From: Owenweeksia sp. TMED14 | GTDB taxonomy: Bacteria; Bacteroidota; Bacteroidia; Flavobacteriales; Schleiferiaceae | Length of the DNA stretch: 64,000 nucleotides | Reading direction: 5' to 3' | Assembly (NCBI GenBank): GCA_949529985.1 | Contig: CATIRS010000026.1 | Span: 1 to 64,000 of the forward strand | Shown here: piece after piece, positions 8,295 through 18,120 of the stretch | Numbering within the stretch: the stretch's first letter is position 1 | Layout: every line of letters starts with the position of its first letter | Position numbers and translations under genes: made by a program | Notes under the pieces: model-generated | Told to the model about the DNA's origin: nothing | Database searches by the model: none | Seen by the model: only the letters and a program-made list of their open reading frames with translations

Positions 8295-9062
8295 ATGATG
8301 GTAAGCTATTTTAATCTTGATTCTAATAAACAAATTTATTTCGCAAGCGACCTACATTTAGGTGCCCCAAACCATAATGAATCAAGGGAAAGGGAACTTC
8401 TTTTTTGTAATTGGCTTGATGATATACGCAACAATGCTCAAGCACTATACATTGTTGGGGATCTTTTCGATTTTTGGTTTGAGTATAAACATGTTGTGCC
8501 TAAAGGTTTTGTTCGAATCTTGGGAAAATTAGCAGACATGTCGGACTCAGGAGTCTCCCTGTATTTTTTCCCAGGCAATCATGATCTCTGGGTAAGGGAT
8601 TATTTGATAAATGAAATAGGATTTAAAATGTGTAAGGAACCTGTTATACATTCATGGAATAAACATAGATTTTATATTTGCCATGGTGATGGCTTGGGTC
8701 CCGGAGATATTGGATATAAAATAATAAAAAAGGTTTTCCTTTTCAAGCCTTTTCAATGGGCCTTTAGATTAATTCATCCTGACATTGGAATAGGGTTTGC
8801 CTCATGGTTATCTCGAGGATCAAGAGCTCGAACAGGCGAAAAAGACTTAATAAAAGTTGCTAAAGAGAGGGAACTCTTGTATCAATATGCATGTGCGGAA
8901 TCAGAAAATATAGTTATTGATACATGGATTTTTGGCCATCGGCACTTGCCGATGGCGGAGACTTTGCCAAATGGAAAGCAATTCATAAATCTGGGAGACT
9001 GGATTGTGCACAAATCATGGGCCTCGTTTTCTGCAAAAGAAGGTGTGGTTTTAAATAAATAA
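8295..9062 (+). CDS. UDP-2,3-diacylglucosamine pyrophosphatase LpxH-like
   Basis: This metallophosphoesterase carries, in order, SDLHLG, GDLFDFW, GNHD, CHGD and FGHRH, the metal-binding motifs of the LpxH family. The enzyme hydrolyses UDP-2,3-diacylglucosamine to lipid X and UMP in lipid A synthesis. The reading frame opens at a GTG (8274), but ATG codons at 8295 and 8298 lie closer to the conserved beta-strand and are better starts. A hairpin terminator follows. Confidence 0.88.
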   Translation: MMVSYFNLDSNKQIYFASDLHLGAPNHNESRERELLFCNWLDDIRNNAQALYIVGDLFDFWFEYKHVVPKGFVRILGKLADMSDSGVSLYFFPGNHDLWVRDYLINEIGFKMCKEPVIHSWNKHRFYICHGDGLGPGDIGYKIIKKVFLFKPFQWAFRLIHPDIGIGFASWLSRGSRARTGEKDLIKVAKERELLYQYACAESENIVIDTWIFGHRHLPMAETLPNGKQFINLGDWIVHKSWASFSAKEGVVLNK

Positions 9063-9075
9063 TTTTATCTCACGT

Positions 9076-9108
9076 AAAAAAGCTCCTGGCCTTAGACCAG
9101 AAGCTTTT
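9076..9108. terminator. Bidirectional terminator between lpxH and sod
   Basis: AAAAGCTCCTGG pairs with CCAGAAGCTTTT with one mismatch and a 7-nt loop. A- and T-runs flank it, serving the two convergent genes. Confidence 0.75.
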
Positions 9109-9164
9109 GGAGATTAAATAAAGCGGAAGACTAAATCAATAAAGACTTTTTCCGTTTTGACTTT

Positions 9165-9767
9165 TTATTTTTCCTCTTGGAATCGTCTTGAAACTTCATC
9201 CCAGTTAATTACTTCAAAAAAAGCGTTAACATAATCGGGACGACGATTTTGATATTTCAAATAGTAAGCATGTTCCCAAACATCTAACCCGAGAATTGGG
9301 GTTCCACCACATCCAACATTTGGCATTAATGGGTTATCTTGATTCGCTGTGCTGCAAACCTCTAAGCTGCCGTCTTTATGAACGCACAACCATGCCCAAC
9401 CTGAACCAAATCGAGTGGCGGCTGCCTGTGAAAAAGCAACCTTAAATTCGTCTAATGAACCAAATGCGTTATTAATTGCAGTTGCCAGTTCTCCGGATGG
9501 AGACCCTCCTCCATTCGGGCTAAGGATTGTCCAAAATAAGGAGTGATTATAATGGCCTCCACCATTATTTCGAATGGCGGGGGTATCGCCGTTTTGTGAT
9601 ATTAGTTCTTCAATTGTTTTTTCTGACTCATCAGTACCATCAATAGCAGCATTTACCTTGTTGATATATGCTTGGTGATGCTTGGAATGATGAATTTCCA
9701 TAGTCAAGGCATCTATGTGGGGCTCTAGAGCACTGTAGGCGAAAGGAAGATTAGGGAGCGTAAACAT
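9165..9767 (-). CDS. Superoxide dismutase, Mn/Fe family
   Basis: The 200-residue protein has the standard two-domain form. Visible metal ligands are His in the HHSKHH region (about residue 26-31), His in the NHSLFW segment, and Asp and His in DVWEHAYY. The Gln in TANQDNPLM occupies the position of the active-site Gln of Mn-type enzymes (Gln146 in E. coli MnSOD), which suggests a Mn or cambialistic enzyme, not a strict Fe enzyme. There is no signal peptide, so it is cytoplasmic. It converts superoxide to peroxide and oxygen. It is transcribed divergently from the addA-like gene. Confidence 0.92.
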   Translation of the reverse strand: MFTLPNLPFAYSALEPHIDALTMEIHHSKHHQAYINKVNAAIDGTDESEKTIEELISQNGDTPAIRNNGGGHYNHSLFWTILSPNGGGSPSGELATAINNAFGSLDEFKVAFSQAAATRFGSGWAWLCVHKDGSLEVCSTANQDNPLMPNVGCGGTPILGLDVWEHAYYLKYQNRRPDYVNAFFEVINWDEVSRRFQEEK

Positions 9768-9838
9768 GCTGGTATAAATTTAAGATGATTGTAGAATAAA
9801 GGTACAAAACCATCACTGAGCTTGGTTATCTTTAATCC

Positions 9839-12800
9839 ATGGAGAATTTGAAATTGCGTCAAGCGCCAGTTTCGGTTTTTAGCGCAAGTGCGGGCGCAGG
9901 TAAAACGTATAGGTTAGTTGCAGAATACATTGCAACTGCTCTAAGTGATGTAAATAACCCTAGAATTTTTGCAAAAATTTTAGCTTTGACATTCACCAAT
10001 AAAGCGGCTAATGAAATGAAGAGGAGAGTTCTTGAAACTCTAAAGGAATTCTCAGAAAATGAGGATCTTGGTTTGGCAGCTGATATTGGAAAAACAATAA
10101 AGCAAATCATAGGTATTTCAGAACCTGAGCTTGTTTTTCGATCTAGGATTGTCTTAAAAGAAATGCTGCACGATTATGGGTCAATCGCTATTGGAACACT
10201 AGATCAATTCACGCACCGATTGGTGAGGACTTTTGCTATTGAACTGGGTCTCCCTGGAAAATTTGATGTTGAGATTGATCAGGGTCTTCTTTTAGACTTG
10301 GCTGTCAATAGGCTACTTCAAGATATTGGTAAAAATAATTCTCTTACAACCCTTTTGCTACAGTTTTCTGAATCTAATATTGATAGTGAAAAAAATGCTG
10401 ATATATTTCCTGCTTTATTAGAAATGGCCAAGCAGCTGCCAAAAGAGAAGTCTATGGTTCCAATGAGAGCTCTAGAATCATGGTCATTAGAGCAGCATAA
10501 AAACGCTCAGAAATCACTTGAAAAACTTGAAAAACATTTCAAAGATTTAGCAAAAGCCACAAGTCATAATCTACAGGAGACATTAGATCAAATACCAAAT
10601 GAAATTATTTATCACTTTGATTGGTGGAATGGTTTAATAAAGCGCTTGAAACTTCAGGATCCAGGAGGATGGGTTCCTAGTAAAAGCATGATGGAAATGA
10701 CCCTTGATTCCCTAAGAATCATTAAAAAGCCATTCTTAGATCAAGCAGATATCTATTCTGAAGTTTTAATACATCTTTCCGATCAATTACTTAAAATTGA
10801 AGAGCTTTGTGCAAAGGCAATATTTCTGAATGAGATAAGGCGGAATGATAGAACAACCTCCGTATTAGCAGAGTTATCGAAGAAATTAGAATTAATTTTT
10901 AATGAGTCCAATTTACAGCCTTTATGGAAATTCAATCAACTAATAAATGATGAGTTACAATCCCAGCCAGCGCTATATATTTTTGAGCGTATTGGAGAAC
11001 GTTATAACTATTTCTTCATCGATGAAGCTCAAGACACTTCTGAATTACAGTGGAAAAATTTATGGCCCTTGTTAGAAAATTCAACAGCTGATGAAACATC
11101 TCTAGGTGGAATTATGATTGTTGGAGATGCGAAACAATCTATCTATAGATGGCGCGGATCAGATGCTGAAGAGTTTCTTAAACTAGTCGAAACATCAGAA
11201 TTAAAAATAGCGCCAAATATAAATATTCCCTCTCTTGACGGAAGAACGGAACACATTGCTTTATCTGATAACTGGCGAAGTCGAACAAACATAGTTGAGT
11301 TTAATAATTATTTATTTTCAGGAATTGCAGAATCTGGAGAATTCCCAAGACCTACTCATACTAAGGCATATCAAGAATCAAGGCAAAACCCAAAAGGATT
11401 AATTGGAGGTCGAATTGACATTCGAATATTTCCTGTTGTAAATGGTCCCGACAAACTATCTAATCAACTAAATACTTTAGTCCAAGATATAAAATCTGCT
11501 CAAAAGGAGAGTTGGACTCTTGGTGAGATGGCCATATTGGTCAGGACAAAGAAGGAAGGAAGAGCTGTTGCTATTCGAATGGCAGAAGAGTCAATTGAAA
11601 TAGTCTCTTCAGAATTACTTGCTCTTTCAAGCTCTAAATATGTTCTCGCCATAACATCCCTTCTTTCTTGGATGTCACTCCCAAGAGAGAAGGAAAGACA
11701 ATGGGAATTCTTATTAGCGATTTATGAGGCGAAAATTTGGACAGCTAATATTGAGTCGTTACATCTTGAAGGAGAGGCTATTTCTGATAATACTGGCAAT
11801 GGGTTCAAGAGTTTAATAAAAGAGATATTACCAAAATTTGATATAAATATTGCATGGCAACTTGGTCTTTATGAAATTGGCGAGTATATAATCCGTGCTT
11901 TTGGAGTCGCTGATAAAGCTGACCCATTTGTTATATCATTTCTTGATAAACTACATGATTTCGCATTAAAGAAAGGTAACTATATAAGTGCTTTTCTTGA
12001 GGAATGGGAGAGAAAGAAAAGTGATTGGAGTATATCATCTCCTGAAGGGGTGGACGCTATTGAACTACTCACTATTCACAAGTCTAAGGGACTAGAATTC
12101 CCGCTGGTTTTTGTCCCCTTCACATCTTTTTCTGTAAAGGATGACCGCAAAGAATGGTTCAACTTGGAATATGATACTATTTTTGGCTTAGATCAAGACT
12201 CACCTCCTGTTGCACTGCTCTCATTAAAATCTTTTAAGAAAAATCCCGTATTAAAGTCTGCACTAAAAGGCATTAGCGCAGAATATGTTGAACGCTCTTT
12301 AGGCTCAGTAGAAGAACGCATATTTGATGATGTTAATTTATTATATGTAGCTTTTACACGCCCTAAAGATGGACTGACTATTTACTTGGATCAATCTACT
12401 TACGGTAAGATGATTATACAACAAATAGAGAAAAAACATAATTTTATTGATGATCATTTGGTTCTTGGTTCTTGGCCAAAAAAGAATGGTTTAGGAAATA
12501 AGAAACTCAATAATTCTTCTATGAAATTAACATCTAGTTCTTCAGAAGATTGGACAAGTCGAGTAAGGCTTGCAAAAAAAGAAGATTTTGGAATAGAGCA
12601 AAGAATAGGAAATTCGGTACATCGTGTTTTAGAGAGAATTCGCCATCCTGAGGATTTAATGTCGGCTTTAAAATTAACAAATATTGAATTTCAATGGAAC
12701 AATGAGGAGTATAATTTGGTTTTAAATCGAGTGAATCTTGTGATTAATGACATTCGACTAAACAAACTATTTGACGCAGAAGAAGTTTACTCAGAGCGTC

Positions 12801-13018
12801 CGCTCCTTATTCCTGGGAATGCTGTTTATCGACCTGATCGGCTCGTAAAGTGCTTTGATGGAACATGGCTAGTGGTGGATTATAAAACGGGTGAACATAA
12901 TGATAAGTACATAGTGAAAATAAAAGATTACGCAAATAAATTAGAACCAATGCTAGGCTCATTGCCAAAAACAATGCTGCTTTACCTTCGTGATAAAATT
13001 GAGATATATGAAAACTAA
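9839..13018 (+). CDS. UvrD-family helicase-nuclease, AddA/RecB-like
   Basis: The protein has 1059 residues. In order it carries Walker A GAGKT (19-23), FTNKAANEM, the Walker B DEAQD, GDAKQSIYRWRG, LSDNWRS, TIHKSKGLEF and LYVAFTRPKD (superfamily 1A helicase motifs). A C-terminal PD-(D/E)XK nuclease follows, with Asp in YRPDRLV and VVDYKTG. It would resect double-strand breaks together with an AddB-like partner. The likely partner is encoded 23 kb away on the other strand (36145-38901). The stop codon overlaps the start of kbl. Confidence 0.88.
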   Translation: MENLKLRQAPVSVFSASAGAGKTYRLVAEYIATALSDVNNPRIFAKILALTFTNKAANEMKRRVLETLKEFSENEDLGLAADIGKTIKQIIGISEPELVFRSRIVLKEMLHDYGSIAIGTLDQFTHRLVRTFAIELGLPGKFDVEIDQGLLLDLAVNRLLQDIGKNNSLTTLLLQFSESNIDSEKNADIFPALLEMAKQLPKEKSMVPMRALESWSLEQHKNAQKSLEKLEKHFKDLAKATSHNLQETLDQIPNEIIYHFDWWNGLIKRLKLQDPGGWVPSKSMMEMTLDSLRIIKKPFLDQADIYSEVLIHLSDQLLKIEELCAKAIFLNEIRRNDRTTSVLAELSKKLELIFNESNLQPLWKFNQLINDELQSQPALYIFERIGERYNYFFIDEAQDTSELQWKNLWPLLENSTADETSLGGIMIVGDAKQSIYRWRGSDAEEFLKLVETSELKIAPNINIPSLDGRTEHIALSDNWRSRTNIVEFNNYLFSGIAESGEFPRPTHTKAYQESRQNPKGLIGGRIDIRIFPVVNGPDKLSNQLNTLVQDIKSAQKESWTLGEMAILVRTKKEGRAVAIRMAEESIEIVSSELLALSSSKYVLAITSLLSWMSLPREKERQWEFLLAIYEAKIWTANIESLHLEGEAISDNTGNGFKSLIKEILPKFDINIAWQLGLYEIGEYIIRAFGVADKADPFVISFLDKLHDFALKKGNYISAFLEEWERKKSDWSISSPEGVDAIELLTIHKSKGLEFPLVFVPFTSFSVKDDRKEWFNLEYDTIFGLDQDSPPVALLSLKSFKKNPVLKSALKGISAEYVERSLGSVEERIFDDVNLLYVAFTRPKDGLTIYLDQSTYGKMIIQQIEKKHNFIDDHLVLGSWPKKNGLGNKKLNNSSMKLTSSSSEDWTSRVRLAKKEDFGIEQRIGNSVHRVLERIRHPEDLMSALKLTNIEFQWNNEEYNLVLNRVNLVINDIRLNKLFDAEEVYSERPLLIPGNAVYRPDRLVKCFDGTWLVVDYKTGEHNDKYIVKIKDYANKLEPMLGSLPKTMLLYLRDKIEIYEN

Positions 13019-14207
13019 AGAAGAATTTTATTTTAGCCTCAGAAAGGAAATCGATGAAATAAAAAATGAAGGTCTATATAAGAGAGAACGAATAATTTCG
13101 TCCAAGCAAGACGCTTTAATTACCTTAGATAACGGATCACAAGTCTTGAATTTTTGTTCAAATAATTATCTAGGATTAAGCAGCCACCCTAGTGTTTTAT
13201 CTGCAGCTCATGATGCTTTGAAAACTCATGGTTTCGGTATGAGTTCGGTTCGTTTTATTTGTGGAACTCAGGATATACACCGAATACTTGAGCTGAAGCT
13301 TGCAGAGTTTCTACATACAGAGGACACAATACTTTATGCTGCTGCGTTTGATGCTAATGGAGGTGTATTTGAACCACTACTAGGAGAAAGTGATGCGATT
13401 ATTAGCGATAGCCTTAATCACGCATCTATTATTGATGGAGTGAGGCTCTGTAAGGCCAAGCGATTCCGATATGCGAATAATGATATGGCAGACCTAGAAG
13501 TACAGCTAATTGCTGCTGAATCTGCGAGTGCAGAAACAAAGCTGATCGTTACAGATGGAGTTTTTTCGATGGATGGATCTGTTGCTCAATTGGATAAAAT
13601 TTGTGATTTGGCAGATAAATACAATGCTTTAGTTTTAGTTGATGAGTGTCATGCTACTGGATTGATTGGAAAGACGGGTCGCGGATCTATGGAGCTTCGC
13701 GGAGTTTTAGGTAGGGTTGACATTATAACTGGAACTTTAGGTAAGGCACTAGGTGGAGCGATGGGAGGATTTACAACAGGGAAAAAGGAAGTAATTGATA
13801 TACTTAGGCAGCGCTCTAGGCCGTACTTATTTAGCAATTCATTGGCACCATCTATTGTGGGCGCCTCAATTGCAGTTCTTGACTTGTTAAGAAGCTCTAC
13901 CGATTTACGCGACAAACTTGAAAAAAATATTCTTCGATTTAAAGAGGGAATAAAGCTAGCTGGATTTGATTATAAGGATGGGGAATCTGCGATTGTTCCA
14001 GTGATGCTTTACGATGCTGAATTGTCCCAAAAATTTGCAGATGCTCTCTTAAAAAGAGATATATACGTAATCGGATTTTTTTTCCCTGTTGTTCCGAAAG
14101 GACAGGCGAGAATAAGAGTGCAATTAAGTGCGGCGCATGAGATTCTTCATATTGATAAATGTATTGCTGCGTTTATCGAAGTAGGAAAAGATTTAGGGGT
14201 TATTTAA
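13008..14207 (+). CDS. kbl: Glycine C-acetyltransferase (2-amino-3-ketobutyrate CoA ligase)
   Basis: The 399-residue PLP enzyme of the alpha-oxoamine synthase family follows E. coli Kbl closely: FCSNNYLGL, SSVRFICGTQD, NHASIIDGVRLCKAK, TDGVFSMDG and TLGKALGG (Lys is the PLP anchor). It cleaves 2-amino-3-oxobutanoate with CoA to glycine and acetyl-CoA in threonine breakdown. The ATG at 13008 overlaps the last codons of the helicase-nuclease gene and matches the family N-terminus better than the upstream GTG (12990). No threonine dehydrogenase gene is in the window. The stop codon overlaps that of the convergent amylase gene (shared TTAA, 14204-14207). Confidence 0.95.
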   Translation: MKTKEEFYFSLRKEIDEIKNEGLYKRERIISSKQDALITLDNGSQVLNFCSNNYLGLSSHPSVLSAAHDALKTHGFGMSSVRFICGTQDIHRILELKLAEFLHTEDTILYAAAFDANGGVFEPLLGESDAIISDSLNHASIIDGVRLCKAKRFRYANNDMADLEVQLIAAESASAETKLIVTDGVFSMDGSVAQLDKICDLADKYNALVLVDECHATGLIGKTGRGSMELRGVLGRVDIITGTLGKALGGAMGGFTTGKKEVIDILRQRSRPYLFSNSLAPSIVGASIAVLDLLRSSTDLRDKLEKNILRFKEGIKLAGFDYKDGESAIVPVMLYDAELSQKFADALLKRDIYVIGFFFPVVPKGQARIRVQLSAAHEILHIDKCIAAFIEVGKDLGVI

Positions 14208-15577
14208 GAGTTTTTTATAAGGACAATATAGCTATTAGGTTCAAGAATGATTTGCCCACTTTTTTTAATTATCATTTCTTCCCCATTAAACGAATTTATA
14301 TATTTCCCTCTTGGTGCATTTTGATAATATATTTCCTCATTTTTATCACTGAAATTCAGAAAGACAACTACATTATTATCTTCTTTTTCCCTACTGAAAG
14401 CATAAACAGAATTGTTATTGGTTATAATTCGATTTTGAATGCCCCCAAAGCCTCCATTTGCTAAAGATTTTTGACTTTTTTTTAAGTCCAACGCTTTCGA
14501 GTAAAATTCAATTTCTGATGTGTTTTCCCAACTGATTGTATCACGAGAAAAAAATCGTAAACTTTTACTTAAGCCAGCTTCTTGTCCAGAATAAATCAAT
14601 GGCATTCCCTGCGAAAATGTACAACAAAGAATAAATGCTGTATGAGCATTAGGGCCAATACGACTTTGAATAGTTCCATTCCATGAATTTTCATCGTGAT
14701 TATCAATAAAGTACATTTTATAACCGTCTGCGGGAAATGTTTTCCTTTGATTTTCAAGATATTCGTCTAATAAGTTTACGCTTCCCCCATTACCAGCTAC
14801 CTTATTCAAGAGATGGTGGAATTCCCACCCATAAGTCATATCAAAAGTTGCATTATGAAGTTTACTATCCTCGGATTCGGCAAGCATAAAAATATCCTTG
14901 TTATCACTTCGCATTAAGTTATTCGTCTCTTCCCAAAATTCTAACGTTTGACCTCCAGCCATATCACATCGAAAGCCATTTATGTGAAAATTATTAATCC
15001 ACCAGAACATTTCTTGCCTCATATCTTCCTGCATCGCAGGATTTTCGTAATCTAGTTCTGCAACATCTGTCCAATCTGTAGGATTGTTGTGGTCATCCCG
15101 GCCATTAGAAATTTCGCCACTAGACTCGTTTCTGTAATAATAGTCTGGATGTTCTTCTATCCATGGGTGATCCCACGCTGTATGGTTTGGAACCCAGTCA
15201 AGAATGACTTTGAACCCCAGCTCGTGAGCCTCTAAGACTAAATTAGTAAAGTCTTGTTCAGTGCCAAATTCAGGATTAATCGCAGTATAGTCACTTATTG
15301 AATAATAAGAACCTAGTATGCCTTTGCGCTTAATTACCCCTATGGGCTGAATAGGCATTAGCCAAAGTATGTCCACCCCCATTTTTTTTAGTCTTGGCAG
15401 ATGTGTTTGAAAAGATTTGAATGAGCCTTCTGGGGTATATTGGCGAATATTCACTTCATAAATATTTGCATTTTTTGACCATTCTGGATGAAATGGATGA
15501 GGAGAATCTATGGTTTTAGAATTTGGGGTACAAGCGAAAAAAGAAAAAAGGCTTAGCGCTATAACTATATTTTTCAT
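14204..15577 (-). CDS. GH13 alpha-amylase-family lipoprotein
   Basis: The protein has 457 residues. A short signal sequence ends in a lipobox-like FFAC, so it is probably a lipoprotein of the cell envelope. The GH13 barrel has its conserved regions: DWVPNHTAW, GFRCDMA (nucleophile Asp), LAESED (acid/base Glu) and FIDNHDENSW (transition-state Asp). It lacks N-terminal starch-binding domains and is a compact enzyme that would act on short alpha-glucans. It is the last gene of the glucan operon, 15 bp after the larger GH13 gene. Confidence 0.9.
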   Translation of the reverse strand: MKNIVIALSLFSFFACTPNSKTIDSPHPFHPEWSKNANIYEVNIRQYTPEGSFKSFQTHLPRLKKMGVDILWLMPIQPIGVIKRKGILGSYYSISDYTAINPEFGTEQDFTNLVLEAHELGFKVILDWVPNHTAWDHPWIEEHPDYYYRNESSGEISNGRDDHNNPTDWTDVAELDYENPAMQEDMRQEMFWWINNFHINGFRCDMAGGQTLEFWEETNNLMRSDNKDIFMLAESEDSKLHNATFDMTYGWEFHHLLNKVAGNGGSVNLLDEYLENQRKTFPADGYKMYFIDNHDENSWNGTIQSRIGPNAHTAFILCCTFSQGMPLIYSGQEAGLSKSLRFFSRDTISWENTSEIEFYSKALDLKKSQKSLANGGFGGIQNRIITNNNSVYAFSREKEDNNVVVFLNFSDKNEEIYYQNAPRGKYINSFNGEEMIIKKSGQIILEPNSYIVLIKNS

Positions 15578-15592
15578 TCTTTAATAAATCAA

Positions 15593-18034
15593 TTATTCCC
15601 CTGCAAGATAAACGAAACCATTTTTAGGTATTATGACCTGTTTTAATCCTAATTCACCTTTTCCTGCAACAATTTTAAAAGGTGAATTTATTTCGTAAAC
15701 GAAGGGGTTATTTCCGTTGTTAAGGACGATATCTATTTTTGTATTTAAATAGCGTCTAGTGATAATTAAAACATCATTTTGGGGTGTTTTTATATCGGTA
15801 AACCCATAGTTTAATGCCATGTAATGCTTTCTTGCTTGGACAATTTGAAAAACCGTATTTCTTAGATTTTTTTCTTTTAAGCTATACCCTTTGAACTTCA
15901 TCATTCTACGATTATCAGGGTCATTCGCACCAGGAATTCCATACTCGTCTCCGTAATATACAATTGGAACTCCAGGAATCGCATGATTAAAGGCATGTAA
16001 TAAGGCAAGTTTATTGTAAGAATAAGATGAATCGCCAACATCTATTTTACGCTTATAGCCAGCTAATTTAGTGTCTTCAGAAAAGCTTATCGCCCCACCG
16101 GCTAGAGAGATAAATCGCGGCTTATCTTGATTGCCTGAAATATTACCCATCAAATGGTGATATCCATATGTATTGAGACTCGTCTCTAATACGTCAGCTA
16201 GATGTTTGGAGTTTCCGCCAAGATTACCAAAGAATTTAACGGCAGCATTATAAAGATTGAAGTCAAATTGCGCGTCAAGTAAACCAGATCCTAAATAGCT
16301 AGATATAAGCTGAGGAGATCCATATGTTTCTCCAATCTGAAATATTCGCTTTTCATGGTTTAATTCGTTTTTTATTTTTTTTGTTAAAGTTCTCCAATAT
16401 AGAATATCAACATGCTTTGTGGCGTCATGGCGGAATCCATCAAACCCGTAATCTCGAATCCATATTATCGCAGAGTCGGTCATCGGCTCTACGACTTCAG
16501 GACGTCTCAAATCAAGGGTTGGCAGATGATTATCGAACCAGGTCGTTAATCTGTGTGAATCCCATTGCTCTGTATTGATACTTCCATCCTCCAAGTAAAG
16601 TTTTGTGGCCCATTCGGGATGCTGTTTGTAAACGGGGTGTTCTAGATGTACATGATTGGCTACATAGTCAAGGAGAACATTCAACTCTCTAGAGTGAGCT
16701 GTATTTAATAAATTTCGGATTGACTCCTTCGAAGCTAAACGCTTATCCGGCAAAACCGAACTAATGGGCCAATATCCATGGTACCCAGAAAACTTTGTTT
16801 TGACACCTCCCTTGTCCCATAACCCCCATGCTCCTTCAGGATTTTTACCAATAGGTGAAAGCCAAACAGTATTAAATCCAAAGTCTTCAAAATAGTTTTC
16901 TCTAATTACATCGTTGACCCCTTGTAAATCTCCCCCCATATAGTCTACCAAGGGTAGAACGTCATCTTGACTCAACGGTCTATCATTGATAGTAGAACCG
17001 TTAGAAAAACGGTCAACCATTAAGAAATATAGCCTTGCGGCTTCCCAATCTTGACGATTAAGTTCCGTTGTTGATTTTATGACATGTTCTTCTCCAAACG
17101 GAATTAGAATGTCATTGCTTACTTGATTTCCATTTTCGGAGTAAATATGAAGATGACTGCGCTTCCCCCATGTTTTTTTTTCAGGTAATAGAATCCATAA
17201 TTCACCATTTTTAATTCTTTCAATATGGGAATTAGGTATTGCTTTATTATTCCATAGTGGATAGATAATTTGATTTTTTGGAAGGCTATCGACTCTAAGG
17301 TAGTTCCCAAGGACACCATCGATATTTCGTTCAATAATATTCAGGGCTATTAATTGGTGACATTCTTCTCCTGACTTATTTACGATCAAACTGTGATTAT
17401 ATCCCCCCTGGCCATTGCTAACAATATCATATACGCTATCGAGCAAAAGAACTTCATCACCCTTTATGTGAAATTTAAATTCATATTCTCCTGGTAATAG
17501 ATTTAGCTCTATCACATGGTTCCCGGCCACAGAGCTTTCAGATTCTGGAACATACAATAAGGGCATGGATTTTCGATTCCAATTATTGAAGCTTCCAAAA
17601 ACATAAATTGAGTCATGCTTATTTGTTTTATTGTATTTAATTTCAACTTTTTTAGATAAACCCTGCTTAAGTAATAAAGAATATACACCCTCCCTTGTCT
17701 GAAATTTGACTAGTCCAATTGGACGTTTCATGGATCCCTCAATGTGATAAATTGATGAATCTTTTTGAAATTTTATTTTTAACCCGTCGGGCCAGGTGAT
17801 TTTTTCTACTTCAGAACTTAAGTAATCTTGAATATATAACTTGGTGACTCCAGCTTCTAATGATAAAGGTCTAAACCCTAATCCTGAATTTTCAATATTC
17901 TCAGCTGAATGATTATCTGAGCAACCAGAAATAAAAAAAGAGCCTAAAATAAATGTTATTGCGATAATGCGAAGTTGGGTAACCAAAATGCATTTAAAAA
18001 AGAATTCAGCAACCATGGAATGAGCTAATTTCAT
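15593..18034 (-). CDS. Large GH13 alpha-amylase/neopullulanase-like lipoprotein with CBM48-type domain
   Basis: The protein has 813 residues. A hydrophobic N-terminus ends in FISGC (about residue 38), a lipobox. Residues about 140-225 look like a glycogen-binding (CBM48/CBM20-like) fold, with VFGSFNNW and PGEYEFKF. The GH13 barrel follows: YFLMVDRF, LDYVANHVH, GFRHDATKH (nucleophile), QIGETYG (acid/base) and SGNQDKPR. The last motif has Gln where most GH13 enzymes have His (NHD). It probably cuts starch-like glucans at the cell surface or in the periplasm. Several ATGs precede the lipobox, so the exact start is uncertain. It lies 86 bp after the GH65 gene. Confidence 0.88.
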   Translation of the reverse strand: MKLAHSMVAEFFFKCILVTQLRIIAITFILGSFFISGCSDNHSAENIENSGLGFRPLSLEAGVTKLYIQDYLSSEVEKITWPDGLKIKFQKDSSIYHIEGSMKRPIGLVKFQTREGVYSLLLKQGLSKKVEIKYNKTNKHDSIYVFGSFNNWNRKSMPLLYVPESESSVAGNHVIELNLLPGEYEFKFHIKGDEVLLLDSVYDIVSNGQGGYNHSLIVNKSGEECHQLIALNIIERNIDGVLGNYLRVDSLPKNQIIYPLWNNKAIPNSHIERIKNGELWILLPEKKTWGKRSHLHIYSENGNQVSNDILIPFGEEHVIKSTTELNRQDWEAARLYFLMVDRFSNGSTINDRPLSQDDVLPLVDYMGGDLQGVNDVIRENYFEDFGFNTVWLSPIGKNPEGAWGLWDKGGVKTKFSGYHGYWPISSVLPDKRLASKESIRNLLNTAHSRELNVLLDYVANHVHLEHPVYKQHPEWATKLYLEDGSINTEQWDSHRLTTWFDNHLPTLDLRRPEVVEPMTDSAIIWIRDYGFDGFRHDATKHVDILYWRTLTKKIKNELNHEKRIFQIGETYGSPQLISSYLGSGLLDAQFDFNLYNAAVKFFGNLGGNSKHLADVLETSLNTYGYHHLMGNISGNQDKPRFISLAGGAISFSEDTKLAGYKRKIDVGDSSYSYNKLALLHAFNHAIPGVPIVYYGDEYGIPGANDPDNRRMMKFKGYSLKEKNLRNTVFQIVQARKHYMALNYGFTDIKTPQNDVLIITRRYLNTKIDIVLNNGNNPFVYEINSPFKIVAGKGELGLKQVIIPKNGFVYLAGE

Positions 18035-18120
18035 TAGTCATTACTAAATAATTGAACGGGGATAAAAAAATAGCAAACATGTCGGATCTTTTAATAACCT
18101 TTTTAGTTTTAAGCATCTGA

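Noticed and set aside
14159..14464. Plus-strand ORF rich in Ile/Phe/Tyr overlapping the ends of kbl and the GH13 gene
   Set aside because: It is the antisense of a well-supported GH13 C-terminus, and its hydrophobicity reflects AT-rich reverse frames.
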